Source: Streptomyces malaysiensis subsp. samsunensis
GTDB lineage: Bacteria; Actinomycetota; Actinomycetes; Streptomycetales; Streptomycetaceae
Direction of reading: 5' to 3'
Length of the DNA stretch: 64,000 nt
Assembly (NCBI RefSeq): GCF_024519315.1
Contig: NZ_JANIIC010000030.1
Location: 55,154 to 119,153, forward strand
Position numbers and translations under genes: made by a program. Below, in pieces: positions 8,641 through 16,811 of the stretch. The notes beneath the pieces were generated by a model. It saw only the letters and a list, made by a program, of their open reading frames with translations, was not told the DNA's origin and ran no database searches. The number at the start of each line of letters is the position of its first letter. Positions within the stretch are counted from its first letter, which is position 1.

Positions 8641-9474
8641 TGTGGTCTCCCGCACGCATACGTTACGGGTCTCGCCGAGCCCTTCCACGACGGTTCGCAG
8701 GGTCTGGCCCTCCTTGAGGTACACCTTGGGGTCACGCCCGTCGCCGACGCCGCCGGGCGTCCCCGTACAGATGATGTCGCCCGCCAGCAGCGTGATGATG
8801 TCGCTGACGTAGGCCACGATGTCGGCGATGCCGAACAGCAGGTCGGATGTGCGCGAGCGCTGCATCACCTCGCCATCCACCTCGCAGCGGATCTCCAGAT
8901 CCGGCTCCTGGTCACCGAACTCGTCCGCGGTGACCAGTTCGGGCCCCACGGGCGTGGTGGCCTCGAAGGTCTTGCCGGCCAGGAACTCCCGGGTGCGGCG
9001 CTGGTATTCGCGTACGGTCACGTCGTTGACGACGGTGTATCCGGCGACGAAGTCCAGTGCCTTCTCCTTCGGGACGTGACGGGCGGGTCGGCCGATGACA
9101 AAGCCCAGCTCGGCTTCCCAGTCCGTGCTGTCGCTCACCGCGGGAAGCGTGATCGGGTCGTAGGCCCCGATGAGGGACCCGTCGTACTTCGCGAACAGGG
9201 TCGGGTATCGGGGTGTGTCCCGCCCCATCTCATTGATGTGTGTGGCGTAGTTCAGGCCGAGGCAGATGATCTTGTTCGGGTGGGGCACCAGGGGTGCGTG
9301 GACCGCCTTCGCCGCGTCGACGCGATCGCCTTCGGCGGCTCGGGCCGCGTTGTGCCAGTCGTCACCCGAGCTGAGCAGGGCGCCCACGTCGGTGTGTGTG
9401 AGCAGGATGTAGGAGTCGCCGTCGCGGCGGGCCGCCCGTGTTCCGTCATCCGTGCGCAGAGTCGCCAGTCGCAT
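8632..9474 (-). CDS. Fumarylacetoacetate hydrolase family protein
   Basis: The 280-residue protein has the C-terminal FAH barrel: KIICLGLNYATHINEMG, the metal-binding D-W-E-x-E-L segment (about 117-122), GKTFEATTPVGPELV and the closing CTGTPGGVGDG loop. The family hydrolyses or decarboxylates acyl-pyruvate type products from ring cleavage. The gene is divergent from the VOC dioxygenase at 9582, and the 107-base gap contains a CAGGA-TCCTG palindrome. The pair could cleave a ring and hydrolyse or decarboxylate the product, but the substrate is unknown. Its end meets a monooxygenase remnant convergently. Confidence 0.85.
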   Translation of the reverse strand: MRLATLRTDDGTRAARRDGDSYILLTHTDVGALLSSGDDWHNAARAAEGDRVDAAKAVHAPLVPHPNKIICLGLNYATHINEMGRDTPRYPTLFAKYDGSLIGAYDPITLPAVSDSTDWEAELGFVIGRPARHVPKEKALDFVAGYTVVNDVTVREYQRRTREFLAGKTFEATTPVGPELVTADEFGDQEPDLEIRCEVDGEVMQRSRTSDLLFGIADIVAYVSDIITLLAGDIICTGTPGGVGDGRDPKVYLKEGQTLRTVVEGLGETRNVCVRETTTA

Positions 9475-9537
9475 ATGAGGTGCACCTCTTCCGTGTGTTG
9501 GCCGACGTCAAGCCGAATCGTGTGGTGTTACGATATG

Positions 9538-9553
9538 CAGGATTGTAGTCCTG
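9538..9553. promoter_or_regulatory. CAGGA-TCCTG palindrome in the divergent FAH/VOC promoter
   Basis: CAGGA (9538-9542) and TCCTG (9549-9553) are separated by TTGTAG. Read on the minus strand this is ACAGGAC-TACAA-TCCTGCAT, close to elements at 10180-10196 and 17750-17763. It is a candidate operator for the IclR regulator encoded at 10175-10990. Confidence 0.5.
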
Positions 9554-9581
9554 TTATGCGAGACTAGTGAAGGGTGGTGCC

Positions 9582-10076
9582 ATGGCCATCACCGGACTCG
9601 GCCACACCGGTCTGTGGGTGTACGACCTGCCGAAGATGCGCGACTTCTATGAGCGCGTGATGGGGTTGACCGTCACCGACGAGGACGAGGACCTGGACAT
9701 CGTGTTCTTCAGTGCGCGGCCGGACGAGGAGCACCACGAGTTCGTGCTCCAGGGCGGGCGCACCTCTCCCATCGGTGACAAGCAGCAACACCAGATCTCC
9801 TGGCGTGTGGGGTCGCTGGAGGATTTGCGGGCCTTCCATCAGCGGTTCGAGGAGGAGGGGGTCAGGGTCCAGCAGGAGGTGACGCACGGCAACGCCCTCG
9901 GGATCTACTTCTTCGACCCCGAGGGCAACCGCAACGAGGTCTACCTGCGCCTCGAGCGGGACGTGCGGCAGCCCTTCCGCAAGACCATCGACTTCGGCCT
10001 CCCGCCCGAGCAGATCCACGCCGAGGCCGAGCGGCTGCTCAACGACGACGGCGCCGCCTATCAGCCCGTCGAATAG
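9582..10076 (+). CDS. VOC-family (glyoxalase fold) extradiol dioxygenase-like protein
   Basis: The 164-residue protein from ATG 9582 has AGGGTGG upstream. An in-frame start 15 bases earlier has no better site. It shows paired beta-alpha-beta modules with likely metal ligands His8 (GLGHTG), a His near 70 (QHQISW) and a Glu near 118 (NRNEVYLRL), the 2-His-1-carboxylate set of type I extradiol dioxygenases. The length is that of a single two-module unit, shorter than classical catechol 2,3-dioxygenases. It is divergent from the FAH-family gene and 98 bases before the IclR gene. A dioxygenase role is likely, but a VOC isomerase or lyase is possible. Confidence 0.78.
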   Translation: MAITGLGHTGLWVYDLPKMRDFYERVMGLTVTDEDEDLDIVFFSARPDEEHHEFVLQGGRTSPIGDKQQHQISWRVGSLEDLRAFHQRFEEEGVRVQQEVTHGNALGIYFFDPEGNRNEVYLRLERDVRQPFRKTIDFGLPPEQIHAEAERLLNDDGAAYQPVE

Positions 10077-10174
10077 CTCAGTCGAAGGTCTCTCCGTCCA
10101 GCGGGTCGTCGGCCGACCGGCCCGCAGGTCGAAGGCCGGGTGGGATCAGTACCCACATGTGGCTCTGAGCTCCT

Positions 10175-10990
10175 ATGATGTCCTGCATGACAGGACGGAA
10201 GTCAGAGACTGTGACGACAGCGAGCCAGTACCGTGAGCGCAATTCGACTGCGGATCGGGCGCTGGACATTCTGGGGATGTTCTCCGAGAACAAGTTGTCG
10301 GTTTCGGGGCAGGAAGTGGCCACGGCCCTGGGGGCTGCCCGGTCGACCGCCTACCGGTACGTGCAGAGCCTGGTGCAGAGCGGGTTCCTGGAAGAGGACC
10401 CGGGCGGGGGTTTCCGGCTGGGGCTGCGGGTCCTGGAGCTGGCGCGTCTCGCTCGGCGGGGGTATGGCCTGTCGGAGATCGCCCTGCCCGTCATGCGGCG
10501 ACTGTGCGCCCAGGTGGGGGAGACGGTGCTGCTGACGCGGCGTGCGGGTGGAGCCGCCGTGTGCGTGGAACGGTGCGAGGCGGAGCATCCGGTGCGGATC
10601 TCCTACGAGCGCGGCACCGTCCTTCCGGCGAACGCCGGCGCCTCCGCGTTGGCGCTGCTCGCGTGGCTGTCCGAGCAGGAGTGTCGTGGGCTGCTCGAAG
10701 GCCAGCGGTTGCAGAGGTTCACCGCCCGAACGATGACGGACATCGATGTGCTGATCGAGCGCCTCGCGGAGGTTCGCGTCGATGGCTACGTCGTCAGTCG
10801 GGGTGAACTCGACGCCGACATTCTCGGCATCGCCGCGCCCGTAAGGGGAGCCGACGGCACGGTGGTGGCCGCGCTGAGCGTCGCGGCCCTGGAGCACAGG
10901 GTTCCGGACCGCCGACTCGGAGAGGTGATTGATGCCGTGCGCGGTGCGGCCGGCCTTATCAGTGACCAGCTGGTGATCACGGAGGACTGA
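10175..10990 (+). CDS. IclR-family transcriptional regulator
   Basis: The protein has an N-terminal winged helix (LSVSGQEVATALGAARSTAYRYVQSL) and the IclR effector domain (RISYERGTVLPANAGASALALLAW, GYVVSRGELDADILGIAAPV). Such regulators sense small aromatic or keto acids. Candidate starts are ATG 10175, ATG 10178, ATG 10187 and GTG 10211. The palindrome GTCCTG-catga-CAGGAC (10180-10196) covers the first three. The GTG at 10211, preceded by GGACGGAAG, would place that site in the leader, fitting autoregulation. Similar half-sites occur in the divergent promoter at 9538, so this protein probably controls the FAH/VOC pair and itself. Confidence 0.88.
   Translation: MMSCMTGRKSETVTTASQYRERNSTADRALDILGMFSENKLSVSGQEVATALGAARSTAYRYVQSLVQSGFLEEDPGGGFRLGLRVLELARLARRGYGLSEIALPVMRRLCAQVGETVLLTRRAGGAAVCVERCEAEHPVRISYERGTVLPANAGASALALLAWLSEQECRGLLEGQRLQRFTARTMTDIDVLIERLAEVRVDGYVVSRGELDADILGIAAPVRGADGTVVAALSVAALEHRVPDRRLGEVIDAVRGAAGLISDQLVITED
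10180..10196. promoter_or_regulatory. Palindrome GTCCTG-N5-CAGGAC at the IclR gene start
   Basis: This is a perfect 6-bp inverted repeat with a 5-base spacer. It overlaps the upstream ATG candidates of the IclR gene, which suggests autoregulation and a true start at GTG 10211. It shares its half-site with the 9538 and 17750 elements. Confidence 0.5.
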
Positions 10991-11053
10991 CCGGCGCGAC
11001 GACCTGCACGGAAGGGTGTCCTGATTAGTGGAACAATTGAATTGACTATCGGG

Positions 11054-11075
11054 TCTACACGGCTCTCGTTGTAGA
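11054..11075. promoter_or_regulatory. Inverted repeat TCTACA-N10-TGTAGA
   Basis: A perfect 6-bp inverted repeat lies in the AT-richer stretch after the IclR gene, upstream of a decayed secreted-protein gene at 11150. It is a possible operator or promoter element of that gene. Nothing else was recognised between 10991 and 11150. Confidence 0.3.
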
Positions 11076-11149
11076 GTGATCGGCGACATGTCGATGCGGC
11101 TTGGGCGCATTCCGATCGTGTTCGGCCGCCGCTGCAAGCAGGAAGCCGC

Positions 11150-11499
11150 CCTGTGTGTGATGTCCTTTCGAGAGCTGTCACCGCGATACCTGAGACCAGC
11201 CGCCGGACTTGCTGAAGATCGTGGGCGCGACCGCCACCGCCTGTGGTCTCGACGCGGCGGGCAGCGCATCGGCCGTGGCCGCCACTTCCGCCGCCGGGGC
11301 GGCGGCGAGCGCCAAGCGGCACCGGACCCGCATCGTCATGCTCGGCACCGCGGGCGGACCGATGCTCGGCGGCAACGACTGCGTCGGGATCTCGACCGCG
11401 ACCCTCTACGGAACGAATGACGTCGGCGAGCCGGTCCGGCATTTCAACCATGTCCTGCGCGGTCTGGAGTCGCTGCCGGTCACGGTTGTCGCCGGCTGA
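11150..11499 (+). pseudogene. Tat-signal secreted hydrolase remnant (possible metallo-beta-lactamase fold)
   Basis: A twin-arginine signal can be pieced together. TSRR ends in one frame at about 11207 and LLKIVGATATACGLDAAGS continues in the next, so one base is missing at the junction. After an Ala-rich stretch the protein shows KRHRTRIVMLGTAGGPMLGG, resembling the first strand and loop of metallo-beta-lactamase-fold hydrolases. No HxHxDH motif follows. The remaining 35 residues to the stop at 11499 do not resemble that family and may be unrelated sequence joined by a deletion. I regard it as a truncated, frameshifted remnant with moderate certainty. Confidence 0.45.
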
Positions 11500-11962
11500 G
11501 CGGTTGTCCCGCGGCCGGCGTGAGTGCCTGGGCGAGCTCCCACAGGTCGGGCAGCGCGGAAGCGATGCGCTGCGACGCCTCAGGTGACAGCTGTCGCAGA
11601 GCCTCGGTGATCGCTGTGCCGAGGCTCGCATCGACCTCCCCGGCCGCGGTGCGCATCTTGTCCGTCGGGTGGAGTTCGACGTAGCGCTTGTCGTGGGCGC
11701 TCGTGCGGCGTTCGAGATAGCCGTCGCGGGCGAGTTGGGTGACCAGGGTGCTGACGTTGTTGGGCTGCATGCCCAGCACTGTGGCCACCTCTCGGACGCT
11801 GAGGCCCGGCTGGCTGTCCACCAGCCGCAACACTTCGACCTGGGCGAGGGGGCGCCGGTGCTCGCCGCTCGGAGGTGACTGGCGCTGATGGAGGACCCGG
11901 TGCAGGGTCCAGATCACACGCGCCAGTTGCACGGATGGCTCTTGGGGGACGAGCTCGCTCAT
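11480..11962 (-). CDS. MarR-family transcriptional regulator
   Basis: The 160-residue protein from ATG 11962 has the MarR winged helix: PLAQVEVLRLVDSQPGLSVREVA, the recognition helix MQPNNVSTLVTQLARDGYLERR, and the wing DKRYVELHPT. An ATG at 11977 would add five residues and overlap the palindrome TCTA-gaat-TAGA (11977-11988), so the inner start is preferred. Its natural target was probably the decayed P450/ABM genes just upstream. It may also autoregulate through the palindrome. Confidence 0.82.
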   Translation of the reverse strand: MSELVPQEPSVQLARVIWTLHRVLHQRQSPPSGEHRRPLAQVEVLRLVDSQPGLSVREVATVLGMQPNNVSTLVTQLARDGYLERRTSAHDKRYVELHPTDKMRTAAGEVDASLGTAITEALRQLSPEASQRIASALPDLWELAQALTPAAGQPLSRRQP

Positions 11963-11976
11963 CCCCCAAGAATACA

Positions 11977-11988
11977 TCTAGAATTAGA
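11977..11988. promoter_or_regulatory. Palindrome TCTA-GAAT-TAGA at the MarR promoter
   Basis: A short inverted repeat lies immediately upstream of the preferred MarR start, inside an AT-rich stretch unusual for this DNA. It is a candidate operator or -10 region. Confidence 0.35.
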
Positions 11989-12087
11989 GTCTTTTGGTGT
12001 GGGTGACCCTGACGTGCGTCAGGCCACGCACACCCTGGGCACTGCCTCTTTGCGCATCACGACCGGAAACGCTAGTGAGCCGTCCGG

Positions 12088-12324
12088 CTAGAGCGGCAAC
12101 GTGTTCTGGAACTCCTCGTTCATGAAGGCATCCTTGAGCGCGGTCAGGGACTCCCAGACGGCCATGTTCGTGAGGACGTGGGCGTCGCCGATGCCACGGT
12201 GCAGTTGCGCGAAGACGAAGCCGGGCTGCGCCTTCATGATCAGGGAGTCCTGGCGCCAGACGTCGATGGCCTTGTCGAGCTGCCCGTCGGGGACGACGAA
12301 GGTGTTGACGAGGGTGGCAGGCTG
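12088..12324 (-). pseudogene. ABM-domain monooxygenase fragment (third copy)
   Basis: Reading the minus strand to the TAG at 12088-12090 gives an ABM protein without its start: TLVNTFVVPDGQLDKAIDVW, then IMKAQPGFVFAQLHRGIGDA, VLTNMAVWESLTALKDAFM and a C-terminal NTLPL. It is fused directly to the end of a cytochrome P450 remnant in a different frame at about 12325, so a deletion joined two genes. Its length (about 78 residues) is nearly a full ABM fold, but no start codon or ribosome site remains. Confidence 0.7.
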
Positions 12325-13086
12325 ACTTCCGCAGGCTCTCCTCGATCGCCCGCGGGAGGACCGCGGGGTCGCCGGCGCGTGCCCCGCGCGCAGCGTTCTC
12401 GGTCAGGATGTGGTGCAGAAGAGCGGCGATGGCCGCCGTGGTGGAGTGATGGCCGCCGATGAAGAAGGACATCAGGACGCCGCCGACCCGCCATCCGTCA
12501 GTGGCCGGTCGCCCAAGGCGCCCGCCGCGAGCTGCGAGAGATAGTCGTCCCGGGGATTGCGGCGCCGGGATTCGAGTTCGGCCGCGGTGAACGCGAAGAT
12601 CCTCCGCCGCCGGGGGCGTCCGGTCGGTGCCCCCGGCGGCGACCACCTCCGATCCCAGTTCTCGCATGCGGGGTGCCGCCTCGGCCGACAGCCCCACCAT
12701 GCGCGAGATGACCAAGGTGGGCACGTCTCGGCGAGGGCCGGCACGAGGTCGGTCCGCCCGTCCTGCGCAATCCTCGATCCGGTCGCGCACGATGTCGTCG
12801 ATCATCGGCTGCGATCGGCGCACCGCCGACGGCGTCATCGGCGCCAGCGTGATCGCGCCATGCGTCGTGTTTCCGACCCTCGAATTCCAGCGGCACGATC
12901 TTCGGCAGGTCGTCCTGGGAGGGCAGCAGTGCCCCTTCCGCCGCACTGAAGCGCTCCGCGTCGCTGGACACCGCGCGGATGGCCTGGTAGCTGGTCGTGG
13001 TGTAGAACCCGTCGTGCACGGAGCTGCACCACCGGACACTGATCACGCAGGCCGGCGAACGTGGCGAGGACCTTGTCGTCGCTGAC
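12325..13086 (-). pseudogene. Cytochrome P450 remnant, several frameshifts, heme end deleted
   Basis: Pieces in three minus-strand frames add up to the first two thirds of a bacterial P450. The N-terminus is VLATFAGLRDQCPVV, then FYTTTSYQAIRAVSSDAERF, then RDRIEDCAGRADRPRA with LVISRMVGLSAEAAPRM. The I-helix SFFIGGHHSTTAAIAALLHH and the start of the K-helix ExxR motif (RAIEESLR) follow. The sequence then breaks at about 12325 into an ABM-family fragment. The Cys heme loop is gone and at least three frame changes are present, so no active enzyme is made. P450s with adjacent ABM proteins are common in tailoring or catabolic clusters. Confidence 0.8.
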
Positions 13087-13173
13087 GGTCGGACTGGGGG
13101 TGGGGGTCGAAACCGGTCTCGGGCGGGGTCTTCCTCCCTTGGGCGCTGTTCCTCTGTGAACTCCCTCGAATCG

Positions 13174-14094
13174 CTAGTTGTCGTGCGAGCCGGTCATGAG
13201 GGCGGCCAGGTCGTCGGGCCGGATGAACGAGGGTGGCGGAGGCGGCCCCCAGTTGAACAGTCCCTTGGCACCCTCGAAGACCTCCGGCTTCCACAGCTCG
13301 TCGTCGACGACGCAGTCCAGGTCGGAGTAGTACTCGGAGAAGTTTCCGGCCGGATCCTTCAGGTACCAAAAGAAGTTGGAGCCGGCGTGGTGGCGGCCGA
13401 GGCCCCACACGTGCCGCTCCGGGTGGTCCTCCAGCATGGCCATGGCGCCGCGCCCTATGTCGTCGATGTCATCGACCTGCCAGGAGGTGTGGTGCAGGAA
13501 TGCCACGGGCGCGGACAGGACGAGGACGTTGTGGTGGTCGGTGGAGCAGCGCAGAAAGGCACCGACATCGCCCATCAGGTCGGACACCTGGAAACCGAGG
13601 CCGTCGCGGAAGAACCCGGTGGTCGATGCGAAGTCGGTGGTGCCCAGGACGGCGTGGCCCAGCTTGCGGGGCCGTACGGGATCGACACGCTGGGTTCCCG
13701 GAGCGCGTGTCCCGACGCGTTCCAGGCGGCCGGGACCGTTGTAAGGGGTGGGCGGCGTCAGCGGCTGTGTGACGCGCGGCTCCACCCGCAGCACGGCACG
13801 GACGCCGGTGATCTTCTCGTACGCCGTGAGGGCGCCGCCCTTCATCTGGGCGGGTATCCCGAGCCGGTCCAGCCGCGCCCCCGCCGCCGCGAGGTCGTCG
13901 GGAGTGTCGACACCGACGGTGAGCTCGACGAGCCGGCGGGTGGGGGCGTGGACGACACGCAGTTGGCGGCCTCCGTCACGGGTGCTGAGCCAGCCGTCCG
14001 CTTCGGGGGTCAGGCCGAAGTCGGTGTAGTAGGCCGCCGTCGCATCGGTGTCGGGGACACCCATGACGACGGAGGAAAGTCGGTGCAGTGCCAT
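13174..14094 (-). CDS. Two-domain type I extradiol (catechol) dioxygenase
   Basis: The 306-residue protein has an N-terminal VOC domain (LSSVVMGVPDTDATAAYY) and a catalytic C-terminal domain. The expected ligands are His at about 148 (LGHAVLGT), His near 200 (HHTSWQVDDID) and Glu near 254 (SEYYSDLD). The family cleaves catechols beside the hydroxyls with Fe(II) and O2. It is the last gene of a minus-strand run with flavin reductase, group D monooxygenase and FAH hydrolase, which together could hydroxylate a phenol, open the ring and hydrolyse the product. Control by the divergent GntR protein is inferred from the operators upstream of the run. Confidence 0.87.
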   Translation of the reverse strand: MALHRLSSVVMGVPDTDATAAYYTDFGLTPEADGWLSTRDGGRQLRVVHAPTRRLVELTVGVDTPDDLAAAGARLDRLGIPAQMKGGALTAYEKITGVRAVLRVEPRVTQPLTPPTPYNGPGRLERVGTRAPGTQRVDPVRPRKLGHAVLGTTDFASTTGFFRDGLGFQVSDLMGDVGAFLRCSTDHHNVLVLSAPVAFLHHTSWQVDDIDDIGRGAMAMLEDHPERHVWGLGRHHAGSNFFWYLKDPAGNFSEYYSDLDCVVDDELWKPEVFEGAKGLFNWGPPPPPSFIRPDDLAALMTGSHDN

Positions 14095-14139
14095 GCGGAT
14101 CTCCTGGACGCGGATGAATACGGGGGTGGGGTGTGGTGC

Positions 14140-14985
14140 TCAGTCGCGGAAGGTCTGGCGCAGCTCGCCGATCCCGCGTACACGGCTGACGAGTACGTCG
14201 CCGTGGGTGAGCCAGCGTTGCGGGGTGCGCCCGATCCCCACGCCCGCCGGGGTGCCGGTGAAGATGACGTCTCCGGGCAGCAGTGGCAGGACGGCCGACA
14301 GACGGGAGACGAGGGCGGGTACGGAGAAGATGAGGTCACGGGTGCGGCCCATCTGGTCCTCCTCGCCGTTGATCGAGCAGCCCAGTTCGAGGTCGTCGCT
14401 GTCGTCCAGGGCGTCCGGGGTGACCAGGTACGGTCCCATCGGGGTGAAACCGGGGTAGGACTTGCCGAGCCCGAACTGCGGGGCGGGGCCGGTCAGTTGG
14501 GTGATCCGCTCGGAGATGTCCTGGCCGACGGTGAGCCCGGCGATGTACAGCCATGCGTCTTCCGCGTCAACGTGGTCGGCACGTTCGCCGATGACGGCGA
14601 CGAGCTCGACCTCCCAGTCGGTGTGCCCGCCCTTCGGTAGCCGCACCTCGGTCACCGGGCCGGTGATGCTGGAGACGTACTTGGTGAAGACCGGTGGCAG
14701 GGTGTCCGGCGCCTCGAAGCCGGACTCGTCGGCGTGCGCGCGGTAGTTGAGCCCAATGGCCAGCAGCTGACGCGGGGCGGGCGCGGGCGAGCCGAGGTCT
14801 GCGGCGGCGAAGGGCCGCCCCGCGGGCAGGTCGGCCGCCCCCGCCCACTCACGGAAGGCGTTCCAGCGCTCGTAGACGCCCTGGGGATCGGGGCCGAAGC
14901 GGCCGCCGCTGGCCTGCTCGACGTCGACGGCGGTGTCATCGTCCGTGACGAGGACGAGACGGCCGGAAAGGTTGGCGATGCGCAC
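14140..14985 (-). CDS. Fumarylacetoacetate hydrolase family protein (ring-cleavage product hydrolase)
   Basis: The 281-residue protein shows the FAH barrel: QLLAIGLNYRAHADESG, the metal ligands in HTDWEVELVAVIGE (about 120-131), FGLGKSYPGFTPMGP and FTGTPAGVGIGRTP. The family hydrolyses C-C bonds of 1,3-dicarbonyl compounds or hydrates 2-oxo-enoates. Its place between the extradiol dioxygenase and the monooxygenase suggests that it acts on the dioxygenase product. It is paralogous to the gene at 8632. The operon spacing is short on both sides (about 40 bases). Confidence 0.87.
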   Translation of the reverse strand: MRIANLSGRLVLVTDDDTAVDVEQASGGRFGPDPQGVYERWNAFREWAGAADLPAGRPFAAADLGSPAPAPRQLLAIGLNYRAHADESGFEAPDTLPPVFTKYVSSITGPVTEVRLPKGGHTDWEVELVAVIGERADHVDAEDAWLYIAGLTVGQDISERITQLTGPAPQFGLGKSYPGFTPMGPYLVTPDALDDSDDLELGCSINGEEDQMGRTRDLIFSVPALVSRLSAVLPLLPGDVIFTGTPAGVGIGRTPQRWLTHGDVLVSRVRGIGELRQTFRD

Positions 14986-15024
14986 GTGCTGCTCCTTGGG
15001 GAGGGTGGGAGTGAGAAGACCGGG

Positions 15025-16197
15025 TCAGACGAGAGGGGTGATCTTCTCCTCGACGCCGAGCAGGGCCTTGCCGTACACCTCCATCGCTACGGTCGGCGCG
15101 GCTACCGCGTGCCGGCCGGCGGTGTTGGCGTCCCGCCAGATCCGCTGAAGTGGGTTGACCTCGGCGAAGGAGGCGGCGCCGTGCACGCTGACAAGCGTGT
15201 TGATGGCTTCGAGTACGTTCTGGATGACCCAGCCGGTGTCGGCGCGCACCCGGGCGCGTTCGGTGAAGCTGAGGTAGGTGCCGTCCTGCGCGGCCTGGTC
15301 GATCTTCGCCGCGGCGCGCTGTGCGTGGAGGATGGCGGTGTCGATGCGCAGGGCCGCCTCGGCGATCTGCATCTGCACAGCGACGGACTCCGCCTGCGTC
15401 TCGTAGAAGGTGTACGAGATGGGCTTGCGGGCAGCCTTCTCCGTGACGTACTTCAACGCCGCACGGCCCAGCCCCAGTTGCGGGCCGGCCAGGACGAGGG
15501 CCAGGACGGGCACGAGCGCCGAGCGGGACAGGACCTCGTCCTTGTGCTCGGTCGGGTAGTCGCCTTCGACGGCGGCGGGGACCGACATGACGCGGTGCTC
15601 GGGGACGAAGATGTCCTCGGCGACAAGGCAGTTGCTCGCGGTCCCCTTCATGCCGGCCACGAACCACGTGTCCTCGAGGGAGAGGTCCTCACGGGGCGCC
15701 AGGAGCAACGCCTGGTCGACGACCTCTCCCTCCTCGTCGGTGAGGGGCACGCCGAGGGCTGCCCAGTGGGAGTGCGAGGAACCGGAGTTGTAGTACCAGC
15801 GGCCCGACACCCGCCAGCCGCCGTCCACCTTGACGGACGTGGACGTGGGCGTGAGGACGCCGGTGACCCGTGCGTCCGGGTTGGCGCCGAAGACGTCGTC
15901 CTGGGCTTTGGAGGGGAAGAGGCTGGTGAGCCAGTTGCAGACGTTGACGAGGGTGACGACCCAGGAGGTCGACCCGTCGCCCTCGGCCAGCGCGGCCGAG
16001 ACGTCGAGCATGGTACGCAGGGACGTCTGGTGACCGCCGTACCGCTTCGGGACCGAGAGCTTGAGCAGTCCGGCTTCAGCGAGGGCGTCGATCACCTCGT
16101 CCGGTACCCGGCGGTCGGTCTCGGTGGCCGTCGCGTGTTCACGCAGCAGCGGCTGGAGGGCCACGGCACGTGCGACCAGGTCGTCATGGGTTGTCAT
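15025..16197 (-). CDS. Group D flavin-dependent monooxygenase (acyl-CoA dehydrogenase fold)
   Basis: The 390-residue protein has the acyl-CoA dehydrogenase fold used by two-component hydroxylases such as HsaA and HpaB-like enzymes: KLSVPKRYGGHQTSLRTML, SGRWYYNSGSSHSHWAALG, GMKGTASNCLVAEDIFVPE, and a C-terminal VHGAASFAEVNPLQRIWRD. It would use reduced flavin from a separate reductase, here encoded 74 bases upstream, to ortho-hydroxylate a phenol. A true acyl-CoA dehydrogenase is unlikely because there is no catalytic Glu context and because the neighbours are a flavin reductase and an extradiol dioxygenase. Substrate unknown. Confidence 0.85.
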   Translation of the reverse strand: MTTHDDLVARAVALQPLLREHATATETDRRVPDEVIDALAEAGLLKLSVPKRYGGHQTSLRTMLDVSAALAEGDGSTSWVVTLVNVCNWLTSLFPSKAQDDVFGANPDARVTGVLTPTSTSVKVDGGWRVSGRWYYNSGSSHSHWAALGVPLTDEEGEVVDQALLLAPREDLSLEDTWFVAGMKGTASNCLVAEDIFVPEHRVMSVPAAVEGDYPTEHKDEVLSRSALVPVLALVLAGPQLGLGRAALKYVTEKAARKPISYTFYETQAESVAVQMQIAEAALRIDTAILHAQRAAAKIDQAAQDGTYLSFTERARVRADTGWVIQNVLEAINTLVSVHGAASFAEVNPLQRIWRDANTAGRHAVAAPTVAMEVYGKALLGVEEKITPLV

Positions 16198-16271
16198 GGT
16201 GGGGCGCTCTTTCTGTCGGTCTGCCTGCGGTCGGAGAGCTGGAGGTCGGGGGCGTGGGGAGTGGGCAGGAG

Positions 16272-16802
16272 TCAGCGCGCACAGGCGGCGACTTGCTCCC
16301 GGACGGTGTGCTGAGGGCGGCTCGCGTAGGCGGAATGCGTTCCGAAGGTGCGGTAGCCGTAGACCAGGGGAGGGGCCGGCGTCGTACGTGCGTGGGTGAC
16401 GGTGCCGAGCAGCAACAGGTGGTCACCGCCGTCCACTGCGCGCGTCAGCTCGCACACCAGCCATCCCGGGGCGGTCTCCAGGCACGGCAGACCGTGGTCG
16501 AAATGCCAGTCCACTTCCGCGAACCGGTCGGCGCCACGGCGTGCGAAGCGCAAGGCAAGGTCGTCCTGGGCCTGGCTGAGGACGTTGACGCCGAAGCGTC
16601 CAGTGGCGGTGATGCGAGACAGGACTCCGGACCCGCGGTCGAGTGCCACGGTGACCATGGGAGGACGCAGTGACAGCGACGCGAACGAGCTGACCGTCGT
16701 GCCGTGCGGAAGTCCCTCCGCCGTGGCGGTGACGATCGTGACCGGGGCGCAGACGCCGGCCATGAGCTCTCGGAATACCTGCTCACCAAAGACGGGGACC
16801 AT
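16272..16802 (-). CDS. Flavin reductase (HpaC/ActVB-like)
   Basis: The 176-residue protein from ATG 16802 has GGAG five bases before it. Starts at 16817 and 16820 lie inside an operator palindrome and lack a ribosome site. The flavin-reductase fold shows FRELMAGVCAPVTIVTATAEG, HGTTVSSFASLSLRPPMVTVAL, and the GDHLLLLGTVTHA strand. It supplies reduced FMN or FAD to the group D monooxygenase that follows. It is the first gene of the minus-strand operon. Confidence 0.87.
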   Translation of the reverse strand: MVPVFGEQVFRELMAGVCAPVTIVTATAEGLPHGTTVSSFASLSLRPPMVTVALDRGSGVLSRITATGRFGVNVLSQAQDDLALRFARRGADRFAEVDWHFDHGLPCLETAPGWLVCELTRAVDGGDHLLLLGTVTHARTTPAPPLVYGYRTFGTHSAYASRPQHTVREQVAACAR

Positions 16803-16811
16803 GGGATCTCC

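Noticed and set aside
14734..16314. 526-codon plus-strand frame over the group D monooxygenase
   Set aside because: It is antisense to genes with convincing domains and has no ribosome site or family.
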